Of a stretch of DNA of 33,650 nucleotides, positions 5,354 through 13,809 are shown in pieces. This stretch comes from a virus. The translations under genes and the position numbers were made by a program. Below the pieces are notes generated by a model that searched no databases, was not told the DNA's origin, and saw only the letters and a list, made by a program, of their open reading frames with translations. Where the stretch lies: IMG/VR virus record IMGVR_UViG_3300017788_003032, positions 1 through 33,650 of that record; one strand, given 5' to 3'. How positions within the stretch are numbered: position 1 is the first letter of the stretch; every line of letters begins with the position of its first letter.

Positions 5354-5359
5354 ATATTA

Positions 5360-5551
5360 TTAACTATTATCAAAGTTAGCTTTGTTCAATTCTTTTATGG
5401 TAATTTGATTATGTTTCCACATTTTCCATGTTTCAAAATCTTTTAAAGATTCAAGAGTTTTTTCATGTACTAAAATAAAACCTTCGGGAGCGACTCCACC
5501 GAATTTACGAACTTCACCTTCCTCTTCCAATATTTTTTGTAAATCAATCAT
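5360..5551 (-). CDS. Small protein of unknown function (63 aa)
   Basis: This protein begins MIDLQKILEEEGEVRKF and contains VAPEGFILVHEKTLESLKDF, followed by a helical tail rich in Lys and Asn. No family is recognised. It overlaps the end of the upstream HAD gene by 8 nt and precedes the DUF2061 gene by 6 nt. It is therefore embedded in a compact leftward operon, which supports it being real. Confidence 0.65.
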   Translation of the reverse strand: MIDLQKILEEEGEVRKFGGVAPEGFILVHEKTLESLKDFETWKMWKHNQITIKELNKANFDNS

Positions 5552-6152
5552 CTAATAAGTACTTAATTATTTTATCTTTTATTCCACTTTGTTTGATTCC
5601 TTCCCACATTCTCGGAGTCCATACAAAGTTCTGTAGTCCCCAATCTCTATCGAATGGACCATAAGAACTATTTGCGACATGAATACCCATGTGGAGGTCA
5701 TCAACTGCAACCCAATGTGTAATTTCGGGATGTGACTTTAGATAATCTTTAATTTCGAAGTGTCTTTCTTGTTCACGACCATCGGTTCTATTCCAATCAA
5801 AATCAGATGGGACACGACCTTCATCTAACCAATTTTTATAATGAAACACTTCGGTAAATCCGATTGGTTTTTTAATAATACCTTGTGATGTGTAGTATTC
5901 ACCTAATTCCTCTAAATTGGCATGTAATCTCCAATCAGAACTCACAACGATTTCAGCTCCTGTGGTTTCTAAAATCTTATTAAGGATTTTGATTGCTTTT
6001 GGGTCAAAATTATCAAAACGATATTCAACAGGAATTGATTTTATATCCATAGACAATTTTCTCCCACCCCACTTATCTTGTTTCTTGTGGCGGGAACCCC
6101 AATTGCTACTTAGGCAAATTACTCCATCATTATCTAAAAATATAACTTTCAT
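5544..6152 (-). CDS. HAD-superfamily phosphatase-like protein (RNA-repair HAD type)
   Basis: The 202-aa protein starts MKVIFLDNDGVICLSS, with HAD motif I (D7-N-D-G). IVVSSDWR supplies the motif II Ser, and WVAVDDLHMG supplies acidic motif IV. A short FLDxDGV...VVSSxWR...DD architecture without a large cap resembles the HAD domains of Swiss-army-knife RNA repair proteins and phage 3'-phosphatase modules. It probably removes phosphate from a nucleotide or nucleic-acid end; substrate unknown. The frame stays open to 6353, but an ATGA overlap with the upstream gene (stop 6149-6151) and the motif I position fix the start at 6152. It could help repair tRNAs cleaved by host defences. Confidence 0.75.
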   Translation of the reverse strand: MKVIFLDNDGVICLSSNWGSRHKKQDKWGGRKLSMDIKSIPVEYRFDNFDPKAIKILNKILETTGAEIVVSSDWRLHANLEELGEYYTSQGIIKKPIGFTEVFHYKNWLDEGRVPSDFDWNRTDGREQERHFEIKDYLKSHPEITHWVAVDDLHMGIHVANSSYGPFDRDWGLQNFVWTPRMWEGIKQSGIKDKIIKYLLDD

Positions 6153-6496
6153 TTCCAAAATAATTGTATTGCAACGATTGTGAATGCGAGAACTAAACAG
6201 GTGACAGTTTTCAAGTTCATGTGTTCTTGAAAAAGTGTTGAGGATAATATTGTGAACACAACTACCCCTAATGCGAATCCAACCAATCTGCTTGGCCAAA
6301 TTTGACCTCCGAATCCTTGCACATAAAGATTCACGGACTTGATGTACAACCAACTAATTGGAATCCCTGATAGTAAAAGTAACCAAAGGTATTTTTCTGA
6401 CCAACCATATTTGATTGAACCCTGTAATTGCATGAAAGACCCAACTTGACCTAAAATCATAAACAGGGTGGCGAGAAGTATTTTGGCTATGTCCAT
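6149..6496 (-). CDS. Four-helix membrane protein, SMR/DMT-like size
   Basis: This 115-aa protein has four hydrophobic helices at about 3-22, 35-53, 66-86 and 94-113. A WLYIKS segment follows helix 2, and LVGFALGVVVFTILSSTLFQE lies in helix 3. Length and topology match small multidrug resistance / EamA-half type transporters, but the SMR active-site Glu in helix 1 is not evident (FMILGQVGSF instead). It may be an EamA-like fragment or an unrelated phage membrane protein. It is first in the leftward operon, overlapping the HAD gene by 4 nt. A TATCTTTA element lies about 5 nt before its ATG. Confidence 0.65.
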   Translation of the reverse strand: MDIAKILLATLFMILGQVGSFMQLQGSIKYGWSEKYLWLLLLSGIPISWLYIKSVNLYVQGFGGQIWPSRLVGFALGVVVFTILSSTLFQEHMNLKTVTCLVLAFTIVAIQLFWK

Positions 6497-6508
6497 TCTG
6501 TAAAGATA

Positions 6509-6540
6509 AAAAAAATCCCCCGAATATTCGAGGGATTTTT
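6509..6540 (-). terminator. Intrinsic terminator after the Oar-like receptor gene
   Basis: A 12-bp hairpin with one mismatch (AAATCCCCCGAA / TTCGAGGGATTT) lies just past the receptor stop on the minus strand. It is followed there by a T run (A run at 6506-6515 on the plus strand). Confidence 0.85.
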
Positions 6541-6545
6541 AATTT

Positions 6546-9500
6546 TTAATTGAAGTTATATCTCAAACCAAATTGCATTCTCCATACATCGGAAACACCT
6601 GCGGTTGGTCGATATGTGGTCTTAACCAAGTCGGTTCCAAAGTTTCTCATTCTGTGTTGTGCTCTTCCATCAGCACTTGCCGCTCCACCTTGAGTGGATG
6701 AAGGGATTACAAGAGGTTGAGTTGTGTTGAATGTTTGTCCGATACCCCACTCAGAATTCAACAAGTTACCCAAGTTAAGAACATCGACTCTGAATTCCAA
6801 AGCGTTTTTCTTTCCTTTGATGTTTGTGAATAGTTGTTGTGCGATAGACATATCTGCTCTGTAAACCATCGGCATGATTACCGCACCTCTTTTAGCGTAT
6901 TTACCTCTGTTTGCACTTAGGTACTTATCTTGCTGAATGTATGCTTCCCATGCGTCAGCTTGTTCAGCTGCGGTGAATGTCTTTCCACTTGCGGTGTACT
7001 GTTGGAAGTTCATTTGGTCTTTGGTCTTTGGAATAAAGATAAGGTCATTTGAAGTTCCACCATCATTGTTTAAGTCACCACCGTAAACATAACTTGCGTT
7101 TCCAAGTGTTCTACCTTCCCAAAATACTGAAACTGATGTGTTTCCGAATTTGAATAGGTCTTTGGTATAACTTGCAGTTGCGAATACTCTGTGACCCATG
7201 AAGTTGGATGAGAATCCAAGACCAGGGATGTTAGGGTCTTGAGAAATTGGATTTCCGAACCAAGTACCTGCTGCAATTGAACCTGGATCTACAGTGTTTT
7301 TGGTTTCACCATAACTGTAAGCTGCTTTCACGAACAATCCATTATCAAATGGTCTTTCCAAAGTGAATGAACCTACCCAAGAATAACCGATTGCTTGATT
7401 CGAAAGAGTCACAGCATTTGGGATTTTGGAGTTGATTCTATTACTTGTAAGCCATCTGTATCTTGTATCAGGTCCTGTAAAATTGGACTGTGGTACAGGA
7501 AGGTTTGCGTTATAATAAGCCATACCGTTTACATCTGAGCTGTAGATGAATTCTGCAGTTGCGATGATTCCCAAAGGTAATTTTTGGTCGATTGCAACGT
7601 TGGTTCTCCATACTTGCGGGAACTTGAAATTCGGTTCAGTGAGAGCCAATTCATAAGATGATGCAGGATTTCCTGTAACTGTTGTTGGTTTGTAAGTATT
7701 CGGGTCAGGATTGAATGGTCTTGTTGTTGTGTTGTCCAACTGAGCAAAACCTGTCAAAATACCGTTGTTTCCAACTTGGTTCGAAATCCATACATAAGCT
7801 GGTCGACCTGTGAATACACCTGTTCCACCTCTAACTTGTGTTTTTTGGTTATTAAATACATCCAAGTTGAAACCCAATCTTGGTGACCACAAAATGTTTG
7901 CGTCAGGAAGTTTGTCCGTTCTGAAGTTCAAGAATGCGCCAGCGGCATTTCTGAAGTAGAAATTTTCAACTTCTGTATTTCTCAATGCAGTTGCACCGAA
8001 GTGAGGAACGTCGAATCTCAAACCAACTGTAAATTTCAAGTTTTGTAATACTTGAATTTCATCTTGAGCATAAAGTCCGAAGTAATCAACTTCGAGTGGT
8101 TGGATTGGTTTCTCGGAACCTGGGATGTTATTCCATCTTACTTGGAATCTTCTCAAGTTTACACCTGATGGAGTTTTGTTTCCGTTTGCCAAGAAGTTGT
8201 TCGCGTCTTTGTAGAAATCGTCCAAAGAGTTATACACATAAACTGACTGAGAACCAGGGAAGAATACGTTTTCAGATTGGTATTTCTCATATGTTCCACC
8301 TGCAGTGATTGTGTGATTTCCAGCAAAGATTTGAAGGTTGTTTTGAACTTGGAATGTTTTGTATCTAAGTTCATTGTTTGGTGTGAAAGGTTCAAAACCA
8401 AATGAAGTATAAGTTGCTCCATTGTTTAGAATATCAACCATTGGGAAGAATTCTCCTTTGTAACCACGACTCTCATCTTGGTAAGTGTAACCAATAATCA
8501 AATTGTTCGATACTTTGCTTCCAAGCCTTGAGTTCAATTCACCAACTACAGAACGGATGTTTTCCATAATACTGTAGTTTGAGTTTTGGAAATTCAATGC
8601 TTCGGGTCTGAAATTTCTATTACCAAAACCTAATGAAGAAGACCCTGACATCAAAACGTCAGTTGAAGAATCCAAATGATTGTATCTCAAACTTAGTTTA
8701 TTGTTGTCATTGATATTGTAATCAAATTTAATCAATCCTTTGGTTGATAAAGTTTGATTATCATAATCTTGGTAAGGTCCTGTCTCATAACCGAACTTGT
8801 CTTTCAAGAAACCACTCAAGGTGTTCAAATCTGATGCAAGAACTCTTGTAACATTTCCTGTGATTGGTTCTCCACCATTGTTTGCTCTCCAAGTTGTGCC
8901 TGGTCTTGATTCTTCATCATCTTCGAATGAAGCAAAGAAGAATAGTTTGTCCTTCACAATTGGACCACCAACTCTGAAACCTTGTTGTTTGTAAGTGAAA
9001 TCTCCAGGATTGAATGTGTTTACACCCGCTTTGGTTCCAACATTGTTGTTGTTTCTCCAAAAGTAGTAAGCTGATCCGATTATTTCGTTTGTACCAGATC
9101 TCGTTACTGTGTTTACACCAGCACCTGTGAAGTTTCCTTGTCTTACGTCATAAGGAGCAACGTTTACTGAAATTTGGTCAATTGCATCCAAAGAAATTGG
9201 AGATACACCTGTTCTACCACCAGGGTTTGAACCTGAACCCAACCCAAATGAGTTGTTAAAGTAAGAACCATCGACTGTGATGTTGTTCAATCTCCCGTCT
9301 TGACCTGCGAAAGATTGTCCATTAGATTGTGGTGTCAACCTTGTAAAGTCGTTGATACTTCTTGAGATTGTTGGAAGTTTTGAAAGATTTTGGTTTGTGA
9401 TTCCTGTTGAAGCACCAGTTCTTTCTGAACTGAATACAGGATTCTTTTCACCAATAACTACAACTTCGTCAATACCCAATGCCTCTTCCTTCAATTCCAC

Positions 9501-9827
9501 GTTGAGATTCTTGGTTACACCCAAACTCAAAATAATGTCTGAAGTTTCTTGAGCCGAGTATCCGATGAAGGAAACCAATAATGTATAAGGACCACCGACC
9601 CTCATGTTTGGAATAAAATAACGTCCCTCGTTATTTGTAACAGTAAAATACTTTGTGCCAGATGGGATGTGGACTGACGCAACAGTAGCACCTGGTAAAG
9701 GTTCTCCTGTGTTACTAACGACTCTACCTGATAAACCTGAAGTTGTTACACCTTGAGAAAACGTCAGTCCGAAAGACATCAGTAAAAACAAGAATGATAA
9801 AACCCCTTGTAATAGATTTTTTTTCAT
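6546..9827 (-). CDS. Oar-like TonB-dependent receptor
   Basis: This is a complete 1093-aa outer-membrane receptor. It has a signal peptide (residues 1-25, ending TFSQG) and a carboxypeptidase-regulatory-like beta sandwich (about 30-115). A TonB-box-like DEVVVIGE lies at 120-127, followed by a plug domain (about 130-250) and a 22-strand-type barrel ending in the aromatic RYNFN. Plug sequences such as SRSINDFTRLTPQ and NNITVDGSYFNNSFG are characteristic of Oar proteins of Myxococcota and Bacteroidota. Such proteins move large substrates, including peptides, through the outer membrane using TonB energy. No frameshift or truncation is seen. Base composition is close to the flanking phage genes, though the protein is slightly more GC-rich in coding style. 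A receptor of this class is not a standard phage gene; roles in nutrient uptake, receptor replacement or superinfection exclusion are all conjecture. Confidence 0.93.
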   Translation of the reverse strand: MKKNLLQGVLSFLFLLMSFGLTFSQGVTTSGLSGRVVSNTGEPLPGATVASVHIPSGTKYFTVTNNEGRYFIPNMRVGGPYTLLVSFIGYSAQETSDIILSLGVTKNLNVELKEEALGIDEVVVIGEKNPVFSSERTGASTGITNQNLSKLPTISRSINDFTRLTPQSNGQSFAGQDGRLNNITVDGSYFNNSFGLGSGSNPGGRTGVSPISLDAIDQISVNVAPYDVRQGNFTGAGVNTVTRSGTNEIIGSAYYFWRNNNNVGTKAGVNTFNPGDFTYKQQGFRVGGPIVKDKLFFFASFEDDEESRPGTTWRANNGGEPITGNVTRVLASDLNTLSGFLKDKFGYETGPYQDYDNQTLSTKGLIKFDYNINDNNKLSLRYNHLDSSTDVLMSGSSSLGFGNRNFRPEALNFQNSNYSIMENIRSVVGELNSRLGSKVSNNLIIGYTYQDESRGYKGEFFPMVDILNNGATYTSFGFEPFTPNNELRYKTFQVQNNLQIFAGNHTITAGGTYEKYQSENVFFPGSQSVYVYNSLDDFYKDANNFLANGNKTPSGVNLRRFQVRWNNIPGSEKPIQPLEVDYFGLYAQDEIQVLQNLKFTVGLRFDVPHFGATALRNTEVENFYFRNAAGAFLNFRTDKLPDANILWSPRLGFNLDVFNNQKTQVRGGTGVFTGRPAYVWISNQVGNNGILTGFAQLDNTTTRPFNPDPNTYKPTTVTGNPASSYELALTEPNFKFPQVWRTNVAIDQKLPLGIIATAEFIYSSDVNGMAYYNANLPVPQSNFTGPDTRYRWLTSNRINSKIPNAVTLSNQAIGYSWVGSFTLERPFDNGLFVKAAYSYGETKNTVDPGSIAAGTWFGNPISQDPNIPGLGFSSNFMGHRVFATASYTKDLFKFGNTSVSVFWEGRTLGNASYVYGGDLNNDGGTSNDLIFIPKTKDQMNFQQYTASGKTFTAAEQADAWEAYIQQDKYLSANRGKYAKRGAVIMPMVYRADMSIAQQLFTNIKGKKNALEFRVDVLNLGNLLNSEWGIGQTFNTTQPLVIPSSTQGGAASADGRAQHRMRNFGTDLVKTTYRPTAGVSDVWRMQFGLRYNFN

Positions 9828-9865
9828 TGTTTTTGTTTTTTGTTATTTATTTGTTTGTTTATTTA

Positions 9866-9900
9866 TAAAAAAAAATCCCGAGTATATCAATACACGGGAT
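9866..9900 (-). promoter_or_regulatory. Terminator-like hairpin in the 5' leader of the Oar-like gene (candidate attenuator)
   Basis: On the minus strand the stem ATCCCG-(A mismatch)-GTAT / ATAC-(A)-CGGGAT (9875-9900) is followed by nine T residues, then about 40 nt of A-rich leader and the receptor ATG. It has the form of an intrinsic terminator, but sits upstream of the gene. It is therefore either an attenuator or a stop for antisense transcription. The rest of the 9828-10094 gap holds two TATTTAT(A/T) octamers on the plus strand (9844-9851, 9860-9867) and a TAATTTTG at 10034-10041. None of these is a convincing promoter for the divergent receptor. Confidence 0.5.
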
Positions 9901-10094
9901 AGATTTTTCCACTGATAAAATAATAATTTTCCGTAAGTCGACAGTTTCGAGTCATACCCTTATAAGTATAAGTGTTTACTACTTGGAAGTAAATTTTTTG
10001 AATTTTTTTTTTAACAACAACATAATCATTTGATAATTTTGAATTTGAGGTTTCGAAGGTCACTTCTCGTAATTATTGTTGAAAAAATCATATA

Positions 10095-12578
10095 ATGACA
10101 AAATATTTTATTTTTATGTTGCTTTTTCCTTTGAGTGTTTTCTCCCAAGAAAAAGTTAAACTTCAGGGTAAAACCAAATCAACTAGTGAAGAAATATATT
10201 TCGCCCACATAACATTTCAGAATAAAGAGGGACAAGTTTTTACTACAATATCTAATGAAAATGCCCAATATGAAATTGATTTGGTTTCAGGAGAATATCA
10301 GGTAAAAGGAAGTTACATTGGATACAAAGATTTCGTAACGAACATTACTGTAACTTCAGATACAAATATAGATATTATTTTTGAGGCGACCGATACGGAG
10401 TTAAACGAAGTTTTAGTTCGAGGAACTGCACAAAAAGTCACAGATATTTCAGTGATGAAATCCATCAGAAATAATATTGTCGTATCTGATGGACTATCAA
10501 TAGAATTTATAAAGAAGACCCCCGATAGAAATTTGGGTGACGCATTGAAACGAGTAAGTGGTGTCACAATTCAGAATGACAAATTTGTTTTGGTTCGAGG
10601 ACTTGCCGATAGATATAATTCGGCATTATTGAATCAAACACCATTACCCTCCACAGAACCCGACAGACGAGCATTCTCGTTTGACATTATCCCAACTTCT
10701 TTGATTGATAATATTATGGTTTCCAAATCATTTTCAGCAAACCAACCTGGTGATTGGAGTGGAGGACTGGTTCAAGTATCGACAAAGGAGGTGTCCGACA
10801 ATTTTTTGGACGTAAGCTTCGGGACGGGAATCGGATCTGTCTCGACTTTCCAAGATTTCAAACTGGTGGAATCGACCCCATTTCCATTAACCTTTCCTTC
10901 CACCTACAAATTCCGAATGAGTGGTAATGGTGATAAAAGATTATTTACAAAACTAATAGGAAACCCAACAGAGAATAGTTTCCAATCCATACCAAACTTG
11001 AATGGAGGACTTTCATTTGGGTATGTGAAAAACAAATTCAATTCATTACTCAGTTCAACAATTAGAAACACAAATACCCTCAACATCATTGAGAGAAAGG
11101 ATTATCAATCTTCAACAGAACTGGCATATGATTATAATGATAGATTATATACACAGAGATTTTCCACAAATGGATTGTTGAACTTAACTTATTTGGGAAA
11201 AAACAAATATAGTTGGAAGACATTGGCAAACTTCCAAAAAGAAAGTTCTTACCTAACCCGAGAAGGTCAAAACTTTGACAATGTTCAAGATGTGTTGAGT
11301 AATGCGTCAAACCATATCAATAACGTGGTAATCAACTCACAGGTTGATGGTAATATTGAAACCTTTGATTTCAATTTCGGATATAACTACATCTTCAGAG
11401 AACAACCTGATTATAGAATTAACCCAATCACCAAATCATTAGGTGTGAATGAACCATTCTCAACCGCATGGAGAGACACCTACAGATTTTGGAGCATCAT
11501 GGATGAAAACTCATTCAACGGAAATATCAAGAAAGATTTGGGTAAATTCAAAGTGGGTGGTGGTTATTTGAAAAAAATAAGAGGATTCAACGCAAGAGTT
11601 TTCAGATATCAGACAACGGATTTATTGGATGAAATAACCAACAATACCGATAGATACACCGCCGACTTTGATTTGGGAAATCTTTACACGATGTATGAAA
11701 ACGAAATTGGAAAATGGAAAATCAATACAGGTGTAAGAGGTGAATATAACTTGTTTGATGTTGAAACCGCAGATTTCAGTGGTCAAAAGGTAAATGTGGA
11801 TAGAACATATTTGGACATTCTTCCATCATTGAACCTTTCTTATAACTTGGAGAAAACAAAATATAGATTCTCTTTGAGTAAGACCTTGGCAAGACCAGAG
11901 TTCAGAGAAGTTGCAAACTTCGCATATTATGACTTTGTTAGAAACGCACAAATATTAGGAAACTCAAACTTGAAAAAAACCGACGTATACAATGTTGATT
12001 TGAAATACGAGTTATACCCTTCAAACACAGAAAACATTTCCCTTTCATTCTTCGGCAAAAACTTCATAAACCCAATCGAACAAATTGTTGCTGATGGGTC
12101 AGTTCCATCCAACTTACTTTTAACTTATGCAAATCCTGAATCAGCACTTGTATATGGTGTTGAAATGGAAGTTAGAAAAAGAATAAATGGATGGTTTGAT
12201 TTTTACACAAACGCTTCAGTTATGAATTCTGAGGTTGATGTGAATGGTGTAAAAAGACAATTACAAGGACAATCAAACTATGTTGTTAATTCAGGTGTGA
12301 ACATCAACAAGAAAAATAATACACTTAATCTAACCTACAATAGAATTGGAGAAAGAATTTCTGCTGTCGGATTTCAGGGCTACCCCGACATATTCGAAAA
12401 TAGTAGAGATGTTTTGGATATTACTTTCTTACATAAACTTCCAAAGGGAGAGTTGAAGTTGGCAATATCAGACATTTTTGCACAACCATCAATAAACTAT
12501 CAAAGAATTTCAAACCGTAATTTAATAAACACAAATAACGAAACAATAGTTTCATTAACCTTAAATCTAAATTTATGA
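10095..12578 (+). CDS. TonB-dependent receptor (827 aa) with carboxypeptidase-like N domain
   Basis: A signal peptide (residues 1-17, ending VFSQE) is followed by a carboxypeptidase-regulatory-like domain (about 20-100, with YIGYKDFV). LNEVLVRG at 103-110 is TonB-box-like. The plug (about 130-235) contains RNLGDALKRVSGVTIQND and VLVRGLADRYNSALLNQTPLP, a recognisable plug signature. The beta barrel ends in SLTLNLNL. The sequence is intact and of normal length for siderophore/nutrient-type receptors. It is translationally coupled (ATGA, 12575) to a lipoprotein gene, the common Bacteroidota layout of receptor plus surface partner, although that partner is not SusD-like. The substrate is unknown. 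It is transcribed away from the Oar-like gene across a 267-bp gap. Confidence 0.93.
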   Translation: MTKYFIFMLLFPLSVFSQEKVKLQGKTKSTSEEIYFAHITFQNKEGQVFTTISNENAQYEIDLVSGEYQVKGSYIGYKDFVTNITVTSDTNIDIIFEATDTELNEVLVRGTAQKVTDISVMKSIRNNIVVSDGLSIEFIKKTPDRNLGDALKRVSGVTIQNDKFVLVRGLADRYNSALLNQTPLPSTEPDRRAFSFDIIPTSLIDNIMVSKSFSANQPGDWSGGLVQVSTKEVSDNFLDVSFGTGIGSVSTFQDFKLVESTPFPLTFPSTYKFRMSGNGDKRLFTKLIGNPTENSFQSIPNLNGGLSFGYVKNKFNSLLSSTIRNTNTLNIIERKDYQSSTELAYDYNDRLYTQRFSTNGLLNLTYLGKNKYSWKTLANFQKESSYLTREGQNFDNVQDVLSNASNHINNVVINSQVDGNIETFDFNFGYNYIFREQPDYRINPITKSLGVNEPFSTAWRDTYRFWSIMDENSFNGNIKKDLGKFKVGGGYLKKIRGFNARVFRYQTTDLLDEITNNTDRYTADFDLGNLYTMYENEIGKWKINTGVRGEYNLFDVETADFSGQKVNVDRTYLDILPSLNLSYNLEKTKYRFSLSKTLARPEFREVANFAYYDFVRNAQILGNSNLKKTDVYNVDLKYELYPSNTENISLSFFGKNFINPIEQIVADGSVPSNLLLTYANPESALVYGVEMEVRKRINGWFDFYTNASVMNSEVDVNGVKRQLQGQSNYVVNSGVNINKKNNTLNLTYNRIGERISAVGFQGYPDIFENSRDVLDITFLHKLPKGELKLAISDIFAQPSINYQRISNRNLINTNNETIVSLTLNLNL

Positions 12579-13771
12579 AAAAACTATTAACAATTCTAAT
12601 CGCATTAGGACTCTTCAGTTGTGATAGAGACTTAGGTGGAGGAGAAGGGCCAATCAATGTTCCATCCACTACAACACTTACAGGAAACATAAATACAACA
12701 ACAACTTTGACATCTGACAAAGTTTGGACATTGAAAGGATATGTTTATGTAACCGATGGAGCAAAACTTATTATCCAACCTGGAACTACCATAGTTTCTG
12801 ACGTGGCTGAGAAGGGGGCATTATGTATTGAAAGAGGTTCCCAAATTATTGCGGAAGGAACCCAATCCAAACCTATCGTATTTACGTCAGGGAGACCTGA
12901 GGGACAACGATCTCCTGGTGATTGGGGTGGTATAGTAATTTTAGGTAGAGCGAAGACAAACCGTTCCTCTGAACCTACAATCGAAGGTGGAATCGGAAGA
13001 CCTTATGGTGGAACAAATGATTCTGACAATAGTGGTGTAATGAGATATGTTAGAATTGAATACGCAGGAATCGCAGCGATGCCGAATTCTGAAATTAACG
13101 CACTTACTTTAGGTGGTGTAGGAAACGGAACAATTCTTGAAAACATTCAAACAATATATGCAAACGATGACGCATTCGAATTCTTCGGAGGAACTGTGAA
13201 CGGAAAAAACCTTTACGCATACGCAACCGCAGATGATGATTTCGACTTTGATTTCGGTTACACAGGAATGATTACAAACGGAGTGGCAAAAAGAGACCCC
13301 CAATTTGTTGATAGTGGTGACGCTGGAAATGGTGTAGAATGTGATAATGATGGAACTGGGTCATCGGCACAACCATATACACACCCAAAACTTTACAATA
13401 TGATTTTGGTTGGTCCGAATGTATCTACAGCACTTGCGAACCACAACTTAGGATTGAGATTCAGAAGATCGACTCAGTTCACGATGAAGAACAGTGTAGT
13501 TTGGGGATGGATGAAAGGTGGATTGAGTTTGGAAAGTAATGAAACTGCACAATTCGTAAAAGATGGTGTATCTGTCTTTGAAAACAATTCTGTTGGAACA
13601 TTCAATCCAACTCTGAATTTCATTAGTAGAGCAACAACAATTCTAACAAGTGAACAATTGAAAACTTTGGCTCTTTCTAAAAGTAATAAAGAAATAGATG
13701 TGGTGATTCCCGAACTGGCGATGCCGACTTGGGTCAACGGATGGACAAGATTTCCGTCAAAAGGAAACTAA
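12575..13771 (+). CDS. Receptor-partner lipoprotein with beta-helix-like repeats
   Basis: The 398-aa precursor has a lipoprotein signal peptide (lipobox LFSC, Cys16) followed by acidic CDRDLGGGEG, which could act as a surface-export signal. A region of repeating short strands follows: GAKLIIQPGTTIV, GSQIIAEGTQSKPIVFTSG, GDWGGIVILGRA, ENIQTIYANDDAFEFFGG. Such repeats suggest a right-handed parallel beta helix. The middle is rich in Asp (ADDDFDFDFGYTG), possibly binding calcium. Similar proteins are encoded beside TonB-dependent receptors in Bacteroidota genomes, and its 4-nt overlap with the receptor gene argues that they act together at the cell surface. The ligand is unknown. It is followed directly by a strong terminator. 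Confidence 0.82.
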   Translation: MKKLLTILIALGLFSCDRDLGGGEGPINVPSTTTLTGNINTTTTLTSDKVWTLKGYVYVTDGAKLIIQPGTTIVSDVAEKGALCIERGSQIIAEGTQSKPIVFTSGRPEGQRSPGDWGGIVILGRAKTNRSSEPTIEGGIGRPYGGTNDSDNSGVMRYVRIEYAGIAAMPNSEINALTLGGVGNGTILENIQTIYANDDAFEFFGGTVNGKNLYAYATADDDFDFDFGYTGMITNGVAKRDPQFVDSGDAGNGVECDNDGTGSSAQPYTHPKLYNMILVGPNVSTALANHNLGLRFRRSTQFTMKNSVVWGWMKGGLSLESNETAQFVKDGVSVFENNSVGTFNPTLNFISRATTILTSEQLKTLALSKSNKEIDVVIPELAMPTWVNGWTRFPSKGN

Positions 13772-13774
13772 AAA

Positions 13775-13802
13775 AAAAGGGAGTCATTGACTCCCTTTTT
13801 TA
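13775..13802. terminator. Bidirectional intrinsic terminator
   Basis: The hairpin AAAGGGAGTC / GACTCCCTTT with loop ATT (13776-13798) has a T run on the right and an A run on the left. It can therefore stop both the receptor-lipoprotein mRNA (plus) and the tmRNA transcript (minus, 3' end 13810). Confidence 0.9.
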
Positions 13803-13809
13803 TTGATTG

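Noticed and set aside
5544-6353. 269-aa version of the HAD protein starting at 6353
   Set aside because: The extra 67 residues are an out-of-frame image of the upstream membrane protein gene. Motif I and an ATGA overlap fix the start at 6152.
6149-6496. True SMR multidrug transporter
   Set aside because: The conserved Glu of helix 1 is not visible, so only size and topology agree.
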